DNA from: Bradyrhizobium sp.
Lineage (GTDB): Bacteria; Pseudomonadota; Alphaproteobacteria; Rhizobiales; Xanthobacteraceae
DNA: 64,000 nt
Assembly: GCF_004799405.1 (NCBI RefSeq)
Contig: NZ_SSMW01000041.1
Location: 1-64,000 of the forward strand
Direction: 5' to 3'
In this document: in pieces, positions 39,567 through 48,480 of the stretch
Layout of the letters: the number at the start of each line of letters is the position of its first letter
How positions within the stretch are numbered: position 1 is the first letter of the stretch
Notes under the pieces: generated by a model
Seen by the model: the letters and a program-made list of their open reading frames with translations, nothing else
What the model was told of the DNA's origin: nothing
The model's database searches: none
Made by a program: the position numbers and the translations under genes

Positions 39567-40109
39567 ATGAATGCTGTGCCTGCTTACCGTGCCATGGCCT
39601 ACAATAACGGCTGGGCCAACCATCGCCTGCTGACCGCCTGTGCGCGGCTGCCGCAGGCCGACTTCGTGGCGCCGCGGACCGGTTTCTTTCCAAGCCTGCG
39701 CGCCACGCTCAATCACATCCTGATTATCGACCGCTTTTACGTCAACGCAATGGAGGGCGGCACGCTTGGGCCGGCGGCCTGGGCGGACCCGGAACCTTGC
39801 GAAACAGCAATCCTGCTCCGGAATGCGCAGCGCGAGGCGGACCGGCGATTGATGGCCGTCGTCGAGCGCCTGGGCGCGGCCGATCTCAATCGTATCGTCG
39901 ACGTACACCGCGGTGATCGCATTCAACACGAACGAATCGATCGGCTGCTGCTTCACCTCTTTCAGCATCAGATCCATCATCGGGGTCAGGCCCACACGGA
40001 AGTCCCCCCGCCGCAACTCGATGAGTTCTTCGCGGCTGGAGAGGCGCCGCTGCGTGCCGTGGAATTTGCCGAACTCGGATGGACCGAGGATACGGTGTGG
40101 GCCAGTTGA
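39567..40109 (+). CDS. DinB family protein
   Basis: A 180-residue four-helix DinB-fold protein. The metal-binding histidines typical of the family are visible in LRATLNHILIIDRFYV and HLFQHQIHHRGQAH. Members include thiol-dependent S-transferases and damage-inducible proteins. CGGAGG precedes ATG 39567, and the family start fits. It converges with a TetR gene, its stop lying next to the TetR stop. No SOS box was seen in front of it. Confidence 0.85.
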   Translation: MNAVPAYRAMAYNNGWANHRLLTACARLPQADFVAPRTGFFPSLRATLNHILIIDRFYVNAMEGGTLGPAAWADPEPCETAILLRNAQREADRRLMAVVERLGAADLNRIVDVHRGDRIQHERIDRLLLHLFQHQIHHRGQAHTEVPPPQLDEFFAAGEAPLRAVEFAELGWTEDTVWAS

Positions 40110-40110
40110 G

Positions 40111-40782
40111 TCACGGCCCCGGCCGGTCGACGGTCGACTTGAGCATGGCCTCCAGCAAGGCTTCGACGCTGGTTCCTTCCGGCATCCGCCGCAGGATATC
40201 GGCGAGCCGGTCGTCGAGCAGCAGCATCGTAAAGCCGTGGACCAGCGACCAGGCCCGCGCGATCGCCGCACCTTGTTCGAGCGATAGTGCTTGTTCGGAA
40301 ATATGCTCATGGCGGCTGGCGCCGATCGCCCCGGCCAACCCGGCGAACGAGGCATTGGCGGCTTCATGCAGCGAGGGCCGCGACATGTCGAGGCGCTCGG
40401 TGCGGAACATCAGGCCGTACATGCCGGGATGCGCCTGTGCGTAGGCGACATAGGCCTTGGCGCGAGCGATCGCTTTATCCTTCGGCAAGACGTTGGCAGC
40501 GCCGGCAGCCGCCATCGCCGCGTTGAATTGCCGGAACCCGATCGCGGCGAGTTCGCTGACGAGGCCGGTGAGATCGCCGAAATGATGGGTCGGCGCGGCA
40601 TGCGACACCCCCGCCTCGCGCGCCACCGCACGCAGCGTCAATCCGGCGAGGCCGTCGCGCTCGAGCACCCGTTCGGCCGCCTCAAGCAACGCTTCGTGCA
40701 GCGCGCCGTGATGGTAGCGGGATTCCGCGACCGACCGGCCCTGGTGCGCCGCGGGTTTCTTGTCCTTGGATTTTTTCATCAT
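40111..40782 (-). CDS. TetR family transcriptional regulator of the carotenoid-oxygenase regulon
   Basis: A 223-residue repressor. The helix-turn-helix spans about residues 22-70 (ALLEAAERVLERDG followed by TLRAVAREAGVSHAAPTHHF). The C-terminal domain is of the TetR_C_33/WHG type with YVAYAQAHPGMYGLMFRTER. It is divergent from the carotenoid oxygenase gene; between them lies a 19-bp perfect palindrome that recurs in front of a second gene at 42454, so both promoters are probably its targets. The divergent promoter layout also suggests autoregulation. Confidence 0.88.
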   Translation of the reverse strand: MMKKSKDKKPAAHQGRSVAESRYHHGALHEALLEAAERVLERDGLAGLTLRAVAREAGVSHAAPTHHFGDLTGLVSELAAIGFRQFNAAMAAAGAANVLPKDKAIARAKAYVAYAQAHPGMYGLMFRTERLDMSRPSLHEAANASFAGLAGAIGASRHEHISEQALSLEQGAAIARAWSLVHGFTMLLLDDRLADILRRMPEGTSVEALLEAMLKSTVDRPGP

Positions 40783-40800
40783 GGGGGTCTTATAGACGTA

Positions 40801-40873
40801 ATTTTGACACTGTAAAGATTTCGCTTGACGAACAAACTTGCGCTCTATATCCACATCTTTACGATGTAAAGAT
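40801..40873 (+). promoter_or_regulatory. Promoter and palindromic operator of the carotenoid oxygenase gene
   Basis: The palindrome ATCTTTACGATGTAAAGAT (40855-40873) has perfect 8-bp arms around three bases. Upstream are TTGACG (40825-40830) as a possible -35 box with TATCCA 17 bp further as -10, and a single half site TGTAAAGAT at 40811. The first 30 bases (40801-40830) are identical to 42400-42429, and the spacing from TTGACG to the palindrome is 24 bp in both places. Confidence 0.75.
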
Positions 40874-40891
40874 AAATCAGGGGAGACGCGA

Positions 40892-42289
40892 ATGCAACAG
40901 CAAGTCGACGCCGGGCTGACCAATCGGCCGCCGATTCCATTCGAAGCCGACGCGCCGTTTTTGAAGGTGGTGGGCGAACTGCCGCGCGAACTCAACGGCA
41001 CGCTCTATCGCAACGGCCCCAATCCGCAGTTCGACGCGCCGGGCGCGCACTGGTTCGTCGGCGACGGCATGTTGCACGCCTTCCATCTCGAAAACGGCCG
41101 CGCCAGTTACCGCAACCGCTGGGTCCGCACCCCCAAATGGCAGGCCGAGCACGACGCCGGCCGCGCATTGTTCGGCGGCTTCGGCCGCAAACTGCCGGGT
41201 GTGCCGGCCACGGCCACCCAGGACGGCGGCGTCGCCAACACCAACATCATCTTTCATGCCGGACGCCTGCTGGCGCTGGAGGAAGGCCACCTGCCGACCG
41301 AGATCGAGCCCGGCACGCTGGCGACGCGAGGTTACTGCAACTATGACGGCGGCATCGCCGGCCCCTTCACCGCGCATCCCAAGATCGATCCGGTCAGCGG
41401 CGAGATGCTGTTCTTCGGCTACAACGCCGCCGGACCCTTTACCCCCGCCCTCTCCTTCGGCTCCGTCAGTGCGTCGGGCGCGGTGACGCGCTTCGATCGG
41501 TTCGAGGCGCCTTATGCCAGCATGGTGCACGACTTCATCGTCACCGACCGGCACCTGCTGTTTCCGATCTTGCCGATCACCGGCAGCATGCAGCGCGCCA
41601 TGAGCGGCAAGTCCGCTTACGCCTGGGAGCCGGAAAAGGGCGCCTATGTCGGCGTCATGAAGCGGCAAGGCAACGCCAGCGACATGGTGTGGTTTCGAGC
41701 CGAGAGCTGTTACGTGTTTCACATCATGAATGCGTGGGAAGACGGCGACCGCATCGTCGCCGACGTCATGCAATTCGAGGAAGCGCCGTTGTTCTCGCAT
41801 CCCGACGGCTCGCCGACCGACCCCAAGAAGTCGCGGGCGCGGCTGTGCCGCTGGACTTTCGATCTTGCGGGCAATACCGACCGCTTCACCCAAAGCTATC
41901 TCGACGATATCACCGGCGAATTCCCCCGCATCGACGATCGCCGCGCCGGCCTTGTCAGCACCTGCGGCTGGTACGCCTGCGCCAACCCTGACCTGCCGAT
42001 GTTCGGCGCACTCTCCGGCCTCGTGCAGGTCGACGGCAACGGAGCGCGGCGCGGCCACTATCTGCTGCCCGCCGGCGACAGCCTCTCCGAGCCGGTATTC
42101 GTGGCCCGTGGCGATGACGCCACTGAGGGCGACGGCTGGCTGCTTTCGGCGGTGTGGCGGGCCCGCGAAAACCGCAGCGATCTTGCGGTGTTCAACGCCA
42201 CCGATATCGAGGCCGGCCCGGTCGCGCTGGTGCAACTCGGCCATCGCGTTCCCGACGGCTTCCACGGCAACTGGGTCGCGGCGGCGTGA
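40892..42289 (+). CDS. Carotenoid oxygenase family protein
   Basis: A 465-residue member of the retinal pigment epithelial/lignostilbene dioxygenase family: non-haem iron enzymes that split carotenoids or stilbene-like double bonds. The seven-bladed propeller motifs are visible: GTLYRNGPNPQFDAPGAHWF, GDGMLHAFHLENG, FTAHPKIDPVSGEM, MVHDFIVTDRHLLF and the final FHGNW. The iron-binding histidines sit in such blade loops (AHPK, VHDF, FHIMN, FHGN). A GGGGAG ribosome site fixes the start. It is under the palindromic operator of the divergent TetR gene. Substrate not predictable. Confidence 0.9.
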   Translation: MQQQVDAGLTNRPPIPFEADAPFLKVVGELPRELNGTLYRNGPNPQFDAPGAHWFVGDGMLHAFHLENGRASYRNRWVRTPKWQAEHDAGRALFGGFGRKLPGVPATATQDGGVANTNIIFHAGRLLALEEGHLPTEIEPGTLATRGYCNYDGGIAGPFTAHPKIDPVSGEMLFFGYNAAGPFTPALSFGSVSASGAVTRFDRFEAPYASMVHDFIVTDRHLLFPILPITGSMQRAMSGKSAYAWEPEKGAYVGVMKRQGNASDMVWFRAESCYVFHIMNAWEDGDRIVADVMQFEEAPLFSHPDGSPTDPKKSRARLCRWTFDLAGNTDRFTQSYLDDITGEFPRIDDRRAGLVSTCGWYACANPDLPMFGALSGLVQVDGNGARRGHYLLPAGDSLSEPVFVARGDDATEGDGWLLSAVWRARENRSDLAVFNATDIEAGPVALVQLGHRVPDGFHGNWVAAA

Positions 42290-42309
42290 AGGGCGACCGG
42301 CCCTCTCTG

Positions 42310-42352
42310 CGTCATTCCGGGGCGCGCGTTGGCGCGCGAATCCGGAATGACG
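42310..42352. repeat. Palindromic repeat (CGTCATTCCGG..CCGGAATGACG)
   Basis: An 11-bp perfect inverted repeat, CGTCATTCCGG/CCGGAATGACG, encloses an inner GGCGCGCG-TT-GGCGCGCG core. This type of palindrome is dispersed in Bradyrhizobium-type genomes. Here it lies 20 bp after the carotenoid oxygenase stop and may act as its terminator hairpin. Confidence 0.75.
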
Positions 42353-42399
42353 GCACTAAGCGATTGTTACAACGCCGAATAATCGACTCGCCTCACTTT

Positions 42400-42472
42400 A
42401 TTTTGACACTGTAAAGATTTCGCTTGACGTTACATCGCCGCGAGCTTAGCTACATCTTTACAATGTAAAGAT
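42400..42472 (+). promoter_or_regulatory. Second promoter with the same TetR operator
   Basis: Bases 42400-42429 are identical to 40801-40830, and ATCTTTACAATGTAAAGAT (42454-42472) is the same palindrome as at 40855 apart from the central base. TTGACG (42424-42429) and TAGCTA 17 bp later are candidate promoter boxes. The start codon of the next gene lies 17 bp beyond the palindrome, as at the first site (18 bp). Confidence 0.78.
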
Positions 42473-42489
42473 TGGTTCATGAGGCTGCC

Positions 42490-43062
42490 ATGACAATTTT
42501 CCTGATCCTTGCCCCCTACGGCGCGTTCGCGGCGCTGATGCTGGTGGCTTCGGCCACCGTCAGCCTGTTCACCGCCGCCGCGATCTGCCTGCTGGTGATC
42601 GCTTACGACATGATGTACGGCCGCTCGATGAAGATACTCGGCGCCGGCTCCGCCATCCTGTTCGCTTCGCTCGGCTGCTATCTGGCGCTGACCGATTCCG
42701 CCCTGAGCGTTTCGGCGGTGAAGCTGACGGTCGATAGCGGCATGCTGGCGATCGCGCTGGCGTCGCTGGCGATCCGCTTTCCGTTCACGCTGCAATATGC
42801 CCGTGAATCGGTCGATGCGGAGACCGCTGCCCTGCCCGGCTTCCTTCGCGCCAACTACATCATCACCTCGGCATGGTCGGCCGCCTTCCTGCTGATGCTG
42901 ATGTCCAACGTGATGATGATCTACGTGCCGGGCCTGCCGCTGTGGTGCGGCCTGGCGATCGCCTTCGCCGCCCGCAACACCGCGCTGTATTTCACCAAAT
43001 GGTATCCGAAATACCGGCAGGCGAAGTTCGCGGCCCATTCCTCGCCCCCCGGCGTGCTATAG
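42490..43062 (+). CDS. Multi-pass membrane protein of unknown function in the TetR regulon
   Basis: A 190-residue membrane protein with about six predicted helices (for example APYGAFAALMLVASATVSLF and ILFASLGCYLALTD) and a cytoplasmic basic end. I do not recognise a family with certainty. GAGG before ATG 42490 gives the start. It is the first gene behind the second TetR-type operator and is followed 31 bp later by a YciB-like gene, so the two are likely one operon, co-regulated with the carotenoid oxygenase. Confidence 0.75.
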   Translation: MTIFLILAPYGAFAALMLVASATVSLFTAAAICLLVIAYDMMYGRSMKILGAGSAILFASLGCYLALTDSALSVSAVKLTVDSGMLAIALASLAIRFPFTLQYARESVDAETAALPGFLRANYIITSAWSAAFLLMLMSNVMMIYVPGLPLWCGLAIAFAARNTALYFTKWYPKYRQAKFAAHSSPPGVL

Positions 43063-43093
43063 GATCAGGCAACACACGACGGGAAACACGACG

Positions 43094-43645
43094 ATGCAAA
43101 ACGTCTTTGCCAAACTCGCCACCGACTTTTTCTCCACCATCGTGTTCCTCGTCGTCTACTTCGCCACCGACAATGTGGTGCTGGCGACGGGGGTGGCGGT
43201 GGCGGGCTCGGTGGCCCAGGTGATCTACGCCCACTTCAGGGGCCAGCCGCTCGGCTTCATGACCTATGCCAGCCTGGCGCTGGTGATCGTGCTCGGCACT
43301 GCGACGCTGCTGACCAGCGATCCGCGTTTCGTGTTGGCCAAACCCGCGATTGCGCATTTTGCGATCGGCGCAATCATGCTCAAGCGCGGCTGGATGCTGC
43401 GCTACATGCCGCCGATCGTGGCCGAAACCATTCCGGAATATGTCGCCGTCGCCGGCTACGCCTGGGCGGCGCTGATGTTTGCGCTCGGCGCCGGCACCAT
43501 CGCGATCGCCATGACCGGCGATATCAAGCTGTGGGCGCTGTACGTTTCGGTGATCGCGCTCGGGGCGAAAATCGCGGCCTTCGCCGTGCAATACGTCGCG
43601 TTTCGCATCCTCGTGACCAACCGGATACGGGCCGCCCGCGCCTGA
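43094..43645 (+). CDS. YciB/IspZ family septation protein A-like membrane protein
   Basis: A 183-residue inner-membrane protein of the YciB family, linked to septum formation and envelope integrity in other bacteria. Typical features are an N-terminal FFSTIVFLVVYFATDNVVLA helix, GWMLRYMPPIVAETIPE and a final arginine-rich end (VTNRIRAARA). Five helices are predicted. It lies downstream of the unknown membrane protein in the presumed TetR-controlled operon. It may be a second, specialised copy, as the main yciB is usually elsewhere. Confidence 0.78.
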   Translation: MQNVFAKLATDFFSTIVFLVVYFATDNVVLATGVAVAGSVAQVIYAHFRGQPLGFMTYASLALVIVLGTATLLTSDPRFVLAKPAIAHFAIGAIMLKRGWMLRYMPPIVAETIPEYVAVAGYAWAALMFALGAGTIAIAMTGDIKLWALYVSVIALGAKIAAFAVQYVAFRILVTNRIRAARA

Positions 43646-43756
43646 CCCTATCGGACGGTTGGGCTTGGCTGCGAGATGCGCTATACCGCCGTCCAAACCA
43701 AAGGGGATTCCAGAACCATTCCGGTTTTGCGAGGGTAACAAACGAGGAGACGTGAG

Positions 43757-44053
43757 ATGGCCGTGGACGGCAACTGGAACATCACCATGACGACGCCGAT
43801 GGGCGAGCGCAAAGCGACGCTGGCGGTGAAGTCCGCAGGCAGCACGCTGACGGGCACCCAGGGCGCCGACGGCAACAGCGGTGAAATCTTCGACGGCACC
43901 GTCAACGGCGACGACGTCGCCTGGAAAATTTCCATCACCAACCCGATGCCGCTGACGCTGGCCTTCACCGGCAAGGTCTCGGGCGACAGCATGGCCGGCG
44001 AAATGGGCATCGGGCCGATGGGCAGCTTTCCGTTCACGGGGACCAGGGCGTAA
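43757..44053 (+). CDS. Small conserved protein (98 aa), calycin-like
   Basis: A 98-residue protein predicted to be all beta, with repeated Gly/Thr-rich strands (GNWNITMTTPMGERKATLAV, then GEIFDGTVNGDDVAWKISIT and GKVSGDSMAGEM). Similar short proteins occur widely in proteobacteria, often next to CoA-ligand metabolism genes; no reaction is known. A GAGGAGACG ribosome site precedes the ATG. It stands alone. Confidence 0.75.
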   Translation: MAVDGNWNITMTTPMGERKATLAVKSAGSTLTGTQGADGNSGEIFDGTVNGDDVAWKISITNPMPLTLAFTGKVSGDSMAGEMGIGPMGSFPFTGTRA

Positions 44054-44089
44054 AGAGACCGGTCTGTTGGCAAATGGCTCGGCTGCGCT

Positions 44090-44217
44090 CCCTCGCCCCG
44101 CTCTTGCGGGGAGAGGGGCTCTATCAGCAAACGCTGATGCCGATTGATAGACCTGTACCCCCACACCCGAAATTCGCTGACGCAAATTTCGACCTCTCCC
44201 CGCAAGCGGGGCGAGGT
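44090..44217. repeat. Intergenic repeat pair (CCTCGCCCCGC..GCGGGGAGAGG)
   Basis: Two arms, CCTCGCCCCGCTCTTGCGGGG and CCCCGCAAGCGGGGCGAGG, frame a middle section with AAATTCGCTGACGCAAATTT. It is the same repeat family as 134-199. It separates the convergent 98-residue protein and fumarase genes. Confidence 0.7.
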
Positions 44218-44221
44218 TTAG

Positions 44222-45874
44222 TCACCCCAGATTCAATTCCTTGAAGAAATCATTGCCCTTGTCGTCGATGATGATGAAGGCCGGGAAATCCTCGACCTCG
44301 ATCCGCCAGATTGCTTCCATGCCGAGTTCGGGATATTCCACCACCTCGACCTTCCTGATGCAGTGCTCGGCGAGGTTGGCGGCGGCTCCCCCGATCGAGC
44401 CGAGATAAAACCCGCCGTGCTTCTTGCAGGCCTCGCGCACCGCGACCGCGCGGTTGCCCTTGGCCACCATCACCATCGAACCGCCTGCGGCCTGGAACTG
44501 GTCGACAAAGGAATCCATCCGTCCCGCCGTGGTCGGGCCGAACGCGCCGGAGGCATACCCTGCCGGCGTCTTGGCCGGACCGGCATAATAGACCGGATGA
44601 TTTTTGAAATAATCCGGCAGCGGTTCGCCCTTCTCCAGCCGCTCGCGCAATTTGGCGTGCGCGGAATCCCGCGCCACGATCATGGTGCCGGTCAGCGACA
44701 GCCGCGTTTTGATCGGATGCTTCGAAAGCGTCGCCAGAATATCCTTCATCGGCCGGTTGAGGTCGATCTTCACCACCTCGCCGCCGAGCGCCTGCTCCAC
44801 CGCGGGCAGGTACTGCGCGGGGTTATGCTCGAGTTCTTCGAGATAGACGCCGTCGCGCGTGATCTTGCCCAGCACCTGGCGATCCGCCGAGCAGGACACG
44901 CCAAGCCCGATCGGCAATGACGCGCCGTGGCGCGGCAGCCGGATCACCCGCACATCGTGGCAGAAATACTTGCCGCCGAACTGCGCGCCGACGCCGAGCG
45001 ACTGCGTCATCTTCAATATCTCCTGCTCCATCTCGAGATCGCGGAAGGCGTTGCCGTCGGCCGAGCCGTGGGTCGGCAGCGCGTCGAGATATCTGGCGGA
45101 AGCGAGCTTCACCGTCTTCATGCAGAGTTCAGCCGAGGTGCCGCCGATCACGATCGCCAGATGATAGGGCGGGCACGCCGCGGTGCCGAGCGTCAGCACC
45201 TTTTCCTTCAGGAACGCCAGCAGGCGGTCGCGTGTCAGCACCGAGGGCGTGGCCTGGAACAGGAAGCTCTTGTTGGCGGAGCCGCCGCCCTTGGCCATGA
45301 ACATGAACTTGTAGCTGTCATCGCCCTCGGCATAGATCTCGCACTGCGCCGGCATGTTGTTGGCGGTGTTCTTCTCCTCATACATCGACAAGGGCGCGAC
45401 CTGCGAATAGCGCAAGTTACGCCGCAGGTACGCGTCGCGCGCGCCTTCGCTGAGCGCGGCCTCATCGTCGCCGTCGGTGAGCACGCGCGAGCCTTTCTTG
45501 CCCATGATGATCGCGGTGCCGGTGTCCTGGCACATTGGCAGCACGCCGCCGGCGGCGATGTTGGCGTTCTTGAGAAAATCGAACGCCACGAACTTGTCGT
45601 TGTCGCTGGCCTCCTTGTCGTCGAGGATGTTGCGCAACTGCATCAGATGCCCCGGCCGCAGGTAATGATTGATGTCGCCGAACGCCGCCTCCGACAGCGC
45701 CCGCAGCGCCTCGCGCGACACCACCAGCATGTCCTTGCCCAGGACCTTTTCGACCCGCACGCCTTCGGTGGTGATCTTCCGGTACGGCGTGGTATCGGCG
45801 CCGAGCGGAAACAGCGGGGTATGCTTGTAGGGCGGAACGGGGGTGGGACTTGGGATGGCGGTGGGGGCGTTCAT
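44222..45874 (-). CDS. fumA: Fumarate hydratase, class I
   Basis: A 550-residue class I fumarase, which uses a [4Fe-4S] cluster to interconvert fumarate and malate. The N-terminal alpha part has the cluster cysteine region [20 protein letters not shown], and further cysteines in [13 protein letters not shown] territory and GLGVSCSAD. The C-terminal beta domain ([18 protein letters not shown]) completes the active site. Both parts are fused in one chain, as in FumA/FumB. Length is normal. It is convergent with the 98-residue gene. Confidence 0.95.
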   Translation of the reverse strand: MNAPTAIPSPTPVPPYKHTPLFPLGADTTPYRKITTEGVRVEKVLGKDMLVVSREALRALSEAAFGDINHYLRPGHLMQLRNILDDKEASDNDKFVAFDFLKNANIAAGGVLPMCQDTGTAIIMGKKGSRVLTDGDDEAALSEGARDAYLRRNLRYSQVAPLSMYEEKNTANNMPAQCEIYAEGDDSYKFMFMAKGGGSANKSFLFQATPSVLTRDRLLAFLKEKVLTLGTAACPPYHLAIVIGGTSAELCMKTVKLASARYLDALPTHGSADGNAFRDLEMEQEILKMTQSLGVGAQFGGKYFCHDVRVIRLPRHGASLPIGLGVSCSADRQVLGKITRDGVYLEELEHNPAQYLPAVEQALGGEVVKIDLNRPMKDILATLSKHPIKTRLSLTGTMIVARDSAHAKLRERLEKGEPLPDYFKNHPVYYAGPAKTPAGYASGAFGPTTAGRMDSFVDQFQAAGGSMVMVAKGNRAVAVREACKKHGGFYLGSIGGAAANLAEHCIRKVEVVEYPELGMEAIWRIEVEDFPAFIIIDDKGNDFFKELNLG

Positions 45875-46022
45875 GGGGGGACTCGCGGGTTTAAATGCCG
45901 GAAGGGTCTACTTCGAGACGCTAATCGGTTGAACCGTTCTAAGCATTTTTTGGATGAAAAGTAAGGTTTTCGAATGTCTCGCCAGGAAGCAAAACGTAGT
46001 CACGACGGCGCTATTGCGCTCC
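45875..46022. other. Upstream region of fumarase
   Basis: Together with the repeat at 46023-46110 this makes a 311-bp non-coding stretch up to the gene at 46186. No clear promoter or regulator site is recognised, and no protein-like frame is present. Confidence 0.4.
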
Positions 46023-46110
46023 GCCATGCCCGGCCTTGTGCGGACATCCACGTCTTTCTTGAAGTGTCGCACAAAAAACGTGGATGGCCGGGTCAAGCCC
46101 GGCCATGACG
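46023..46110. repeat. Palindromic repeat (CATGCCCGGCC..GGCCGGGCTTGACCCGG)
   Basis: Outer arms ATGCCCGGCC and CCCGGCCATGACG with an inner CATCCACGTCTTT/ACGTGGATGG pair. This is a third dispersed repeat family in the window. It lies between fumA and the 161-residue protein gene. Confidence 0.7.
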
Positions 46111-46185
46111 AAAGCTTTGCAATACCTCCACCTCTTGCGCTATCCGCCCACTGACGCTTCAATGGCGCAAAGGGGCATTCGTGAA

Positions 46186-46671
46186 ATGATATCAAGACCC
46201 GTATTTCGCCGACCGACCATCCTCGCCGCCACACTCGCGTTGCTGGCCGCGATTGCGTTCACCGCCTCCCCGGCCCGCGCCGACCGCTGCGACGATCTTG
46301 CGGGGCAGCTCAAGAACCAGATCGACGGCCTCGGCGTCGGCAAGACCGCGGCCAACGTGATCTACCTGTCGCATCCGCTGGCCAAGCAAATCACGCTCGG
46401 CTGCGCCGGGCGCAACTACTCCAACCAGTTCTACGCCAAGGCCGACAGCCCCAAGCCGTCGCCGGCGTTTCTCGATCTGGTCGCCAGCGCCGCCGCCATC
46501 ATCTTCACGCTGCCGAAAGACGACATGCTGAGGGGTGCGACCCGCTGCATCAAGCGGATGGGGCTGTTTCACGGCGACGATGTCGCGACGCGCTACCGCC
46601 GCCTCGACATGAATTGCACGCGCAACAAGACCGAAGCGACGATTTCGATCTCGCGCGGCACGGATGAGTGA
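46186..46671 (+). CDS. Secreted hypothetical protein (161 aa)
   Basis: A 161-residue exported protein. Residues 1-32 form a signal peptide ending ASPARA. The mature part begins DRCDDLAGQLKNQIDGLGVG and contains four cysteines (DRCDD, LGCAGR, TRCIKR and MNCTRN), which could make two disulfides. No known family. The ATG at 46186 starts the signal peptide cleanly; in-frame ATGs upstream lie in the repeat region. Confidence 0.75.
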   Translation: MISRPVFRRPTILAATLALLAAIAFTASPARADRCDDLAGQLKNQIDGLGVGKTAANVIYLSHPLAKQITLGCAGRNYSNQFYAKADSPKPSPAFLDLVASAAAIIFTLPKDDMLRGATRCIKRMGLFHGDDVATRYRRLDMNCTRNKTEATISISRGTDE

Positions 46672-46729
46672 GGGGCGGGTTCGGTGGGCGCCGGTTTAAT
46701 CCGAGTACGCTGCAACATTCACCGCTCGT

Positions 46730-46822
46730 CGTCCTCCGCGAAAGCGGGGGACCCAGTTTTCCACCGCCGTCGCGACTCTTGACCGGCGGCGATTGCTGGA
46801 AATCCGCCTTCGCGGGTATGAC
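46730..46822. repeat. Dispersed repeat (CTCCGCGAAAGCGGGG..CCGCCTTCGCGGGTATGACC)
   Basis: Outer arms with CCGCGAAAGCGG and CGCCTTCGCGGGTATGACC surround a CGGCGGCGATTGCTGG segment. This is a fourth repeat family, between a secreted-protein gene and a convergent GST gene. Confidence 0.6.
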
Positions 46823-46848
46823 CACCGTGGCGGTTTCGCGCGTTGCCG

Positions 46849-47556
46849 CTACCGATCCAGCTCCTTGTAATGGCGGAAGATGCCGTCTTCGTTGAAGGCG
46901 ATGCGGCGGTCGCTTGAGAGATACGTCTTGATATTGGGCCTTGCCGCAACGCGGTTGTGCAGATCGACCAGGCCGGGGATCTCGCGCTCGAACGCCTTCA
47001 TGTGCCTGGGAAAGGCGTAGCGCAGGCCGTCCACGATCTGGAATAGCGACAGGTCCACATAGGTCGCCTTGCGGCCGGTGACATAGGCGCCGCCACTGCC
47101 CTCCAGCAGCCGCTCGAAATAGCCGAGATATTTCGGCACCCGTTCTTTCCAGAATTCATCGCTGCGTTTTTTTGCAGGCGCGCGCTGCTCCTCGTAGTAC
47201 AGCGACGGGCCGAGCGGATGATGGGTGTCGTGAATTTCCAGCACCAGATCGGCGATGGTGAGCTGCAACTGGTGCACCCACAGCCTTCCGGCTTCCGCCT
47301 TTGGGGCCAGCCCATGGCGGGAACCGAGATAGAGCAGGATGTTGGCGGTCTGCCCGATCACGAGCTTGCCGGCTTTGAGAAACGGCGGCGCGAAGGGCGG
47401 CGTGCCGCTGCGCGCCTCCACGATTTTCATCATCGCCGCCATGTCGCGCGCGCCGCGCGCGACATCGGCATAATCGACGCTGGAATCCTCAAGCGCGAGG
47501 CGGACATATTCGCCGCGGCCCTGAATGCCCGGCCAGTAATAGAGTTCGTATCGCAT
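46849..47556 (-). CDS. Glutathione S-transferase family protein
   Basis: A 235-residue GST. The N-terminal thioredoxin-like domain starts MRYELYYWPGIQGRGEYVRL, with the catalytic tyrosine in YYWPGIQGRGE as in sigma/alpha-like GSTs, and GQTANILLYLG as the glutathione gamma-glutamyl site (a QTANIL variant of the usual ESxAI). The C-terminal helical domain has the conserved TYVDLSLFQIVDGL N-capping region. Detoxification of electrophiles is the likely role. Intact. Confidence 0.88.
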   Translation of the reverse strand: MRYELYYWPGIQGRGEYVRLALEDSSVDYADVARGARDMAAMMKIVEARSGTPPFAPPFLKAGKLVIGQTANILLYLGSRHGLAPKAEAGRLWVHQLQLTIADLVLEIHDTHHPLGPSLYYEEQRAPAKKRSDEFWKERVPKYLGYFERLLEGSGGAYVTGRKATYVDLSLFQIVDGLRYAFPRHMKAFEREIPGLVDLHNRVAARPNIKTYLSSDRRIAFNEDGIFRHYKELDR

Positions 47557-47630
47557 CGGTGGCCCTCGTCAAGCAGCGGCAGAGCGCCGCCGCGACGAAG
47601 CCATACTATCAGACACGCCGTCTGCGCGCC

Positions 47631-48311
47631 CTAGTTTACCGCGAAGCAATACAACCGGCCGGCGCCGCCGGTGCTGATGAGGTCCTTCTGACTGCAGCCG
47701 CCGTCCGGACCCCGCGACGTGTGCGCGGCATTCCAGGACTTGACCGTCGGATTGCTGGCGGGTCCGTTCAGGTCGGAATGACCGAGCATTGCGGCACCCT
47801 GCGTGCTGCTCGTCCAGTTCTTGCAGGTGCGATCCTCGGTTCCGGCAAACGCGGTGCCGTCAGGCTGCGAGCCGGTGAGGATATCGTGCGTGTTCGGCGT
47901 GTCGCCATAGCCATTCACCGGATCGCCCTTTTCGTCCAGCGCGGTGGCCTTGTTGATGTTGTTGGCGCTGTGCAGTTCGGTGACATCCTTGGCGATCACG
48001 ACGCCTTTTGAATTCTGCCACGGCCCCTTGCCGATGCGGTCGCGCGCGTTGATCGCCGGCTGTCCGTCGGCGGCCTGAGTGGAGAGATAGGCGTGCCAGG
48101 TTTTGGCGCCGGCACCGGCCGCCTGCGCCAGCGTCTGGCACTGATTGTCGGCCCCCGCAAGACCGCCGAGATTGCCGCCATTGCCGATTCCCTTGCTGGT
48201 GACGAAGAAGCTGGTATCGGCCGACTGCGCCTGCGCCGGCTGCGCCGCGATCACGACGACAGAGATGGTGGCAATCAGGCCGAAACACATACGCGAGATG
48301 AAACCGGGCAT
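47631..48311 (-). CDS. Secreted C-type-lectin-like (DUF1554-type) protein
   Basis: A 226-residue exported protein with signal peptide (ending AQPAQA) and a GGAGGA ribosome site before ATG 48311. The mature part has FFVTSKGIGNGGNLGGLAGA with DNQCQTLAQAAGAGAKTWHAY and a C-terminal GRLYCFAVN, with four cysteines. This is the pattern of short lectin/endostatin-like domains found in outer proteins of Bradyrhizobium and other bacteria. It may bind sugars at the surface, but that is inferred from the fold. It stands alone. Confidence 0.78.
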   Translation of the reverse strand: MPGFISRMCFGLIATISVVVIAAQPAQAQSADTSFFVTSKGIGNGGNLGGLAGADNQCQTLAQAAGAGAKTWHAYLSTQAADGQPAINARDRIGKGPWQNSKGVVIAKDVTELHSANNINKATALDEKGDPVNGYGDTPNTHDILTGSQPDGTAFAGTEDRTCKNWTSSTQGAAMLGHSDLNGPASNPTVKSWNAAHTSRGPDGGCSQKDLISTGGAGRLYCFAVN

Positions 48312-48424
48312 CGCATCCTCCGACTTGTTTTCGATCGAGCGGCGCATGACGAGCGCCGGCACTATCCGACATCAACACGTCCCGGCGAACATTATTCCGG
48401 CCCCGGCAAACGCTTGCGCCAATG

Positions 48425-48460
48425 AAAAGGCGCCGCGGACCGAACCGCAGCGCCTTTTTA
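48425..48460 (-). terminator. Terminator behind the Tim44-domain gene
   Basis: AAAAGGCGC-x-GCGG pairs with CCGC-x-GCGCCTTTTT. The stem carries A and T runs on both sides, so it can work in both directions. It lies about 20 bp after the minus-strand stop at 48481. Confidence 0.8.
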
Positions 48461-48480
48461 TTGTCTCGGGTCGCGGAACC

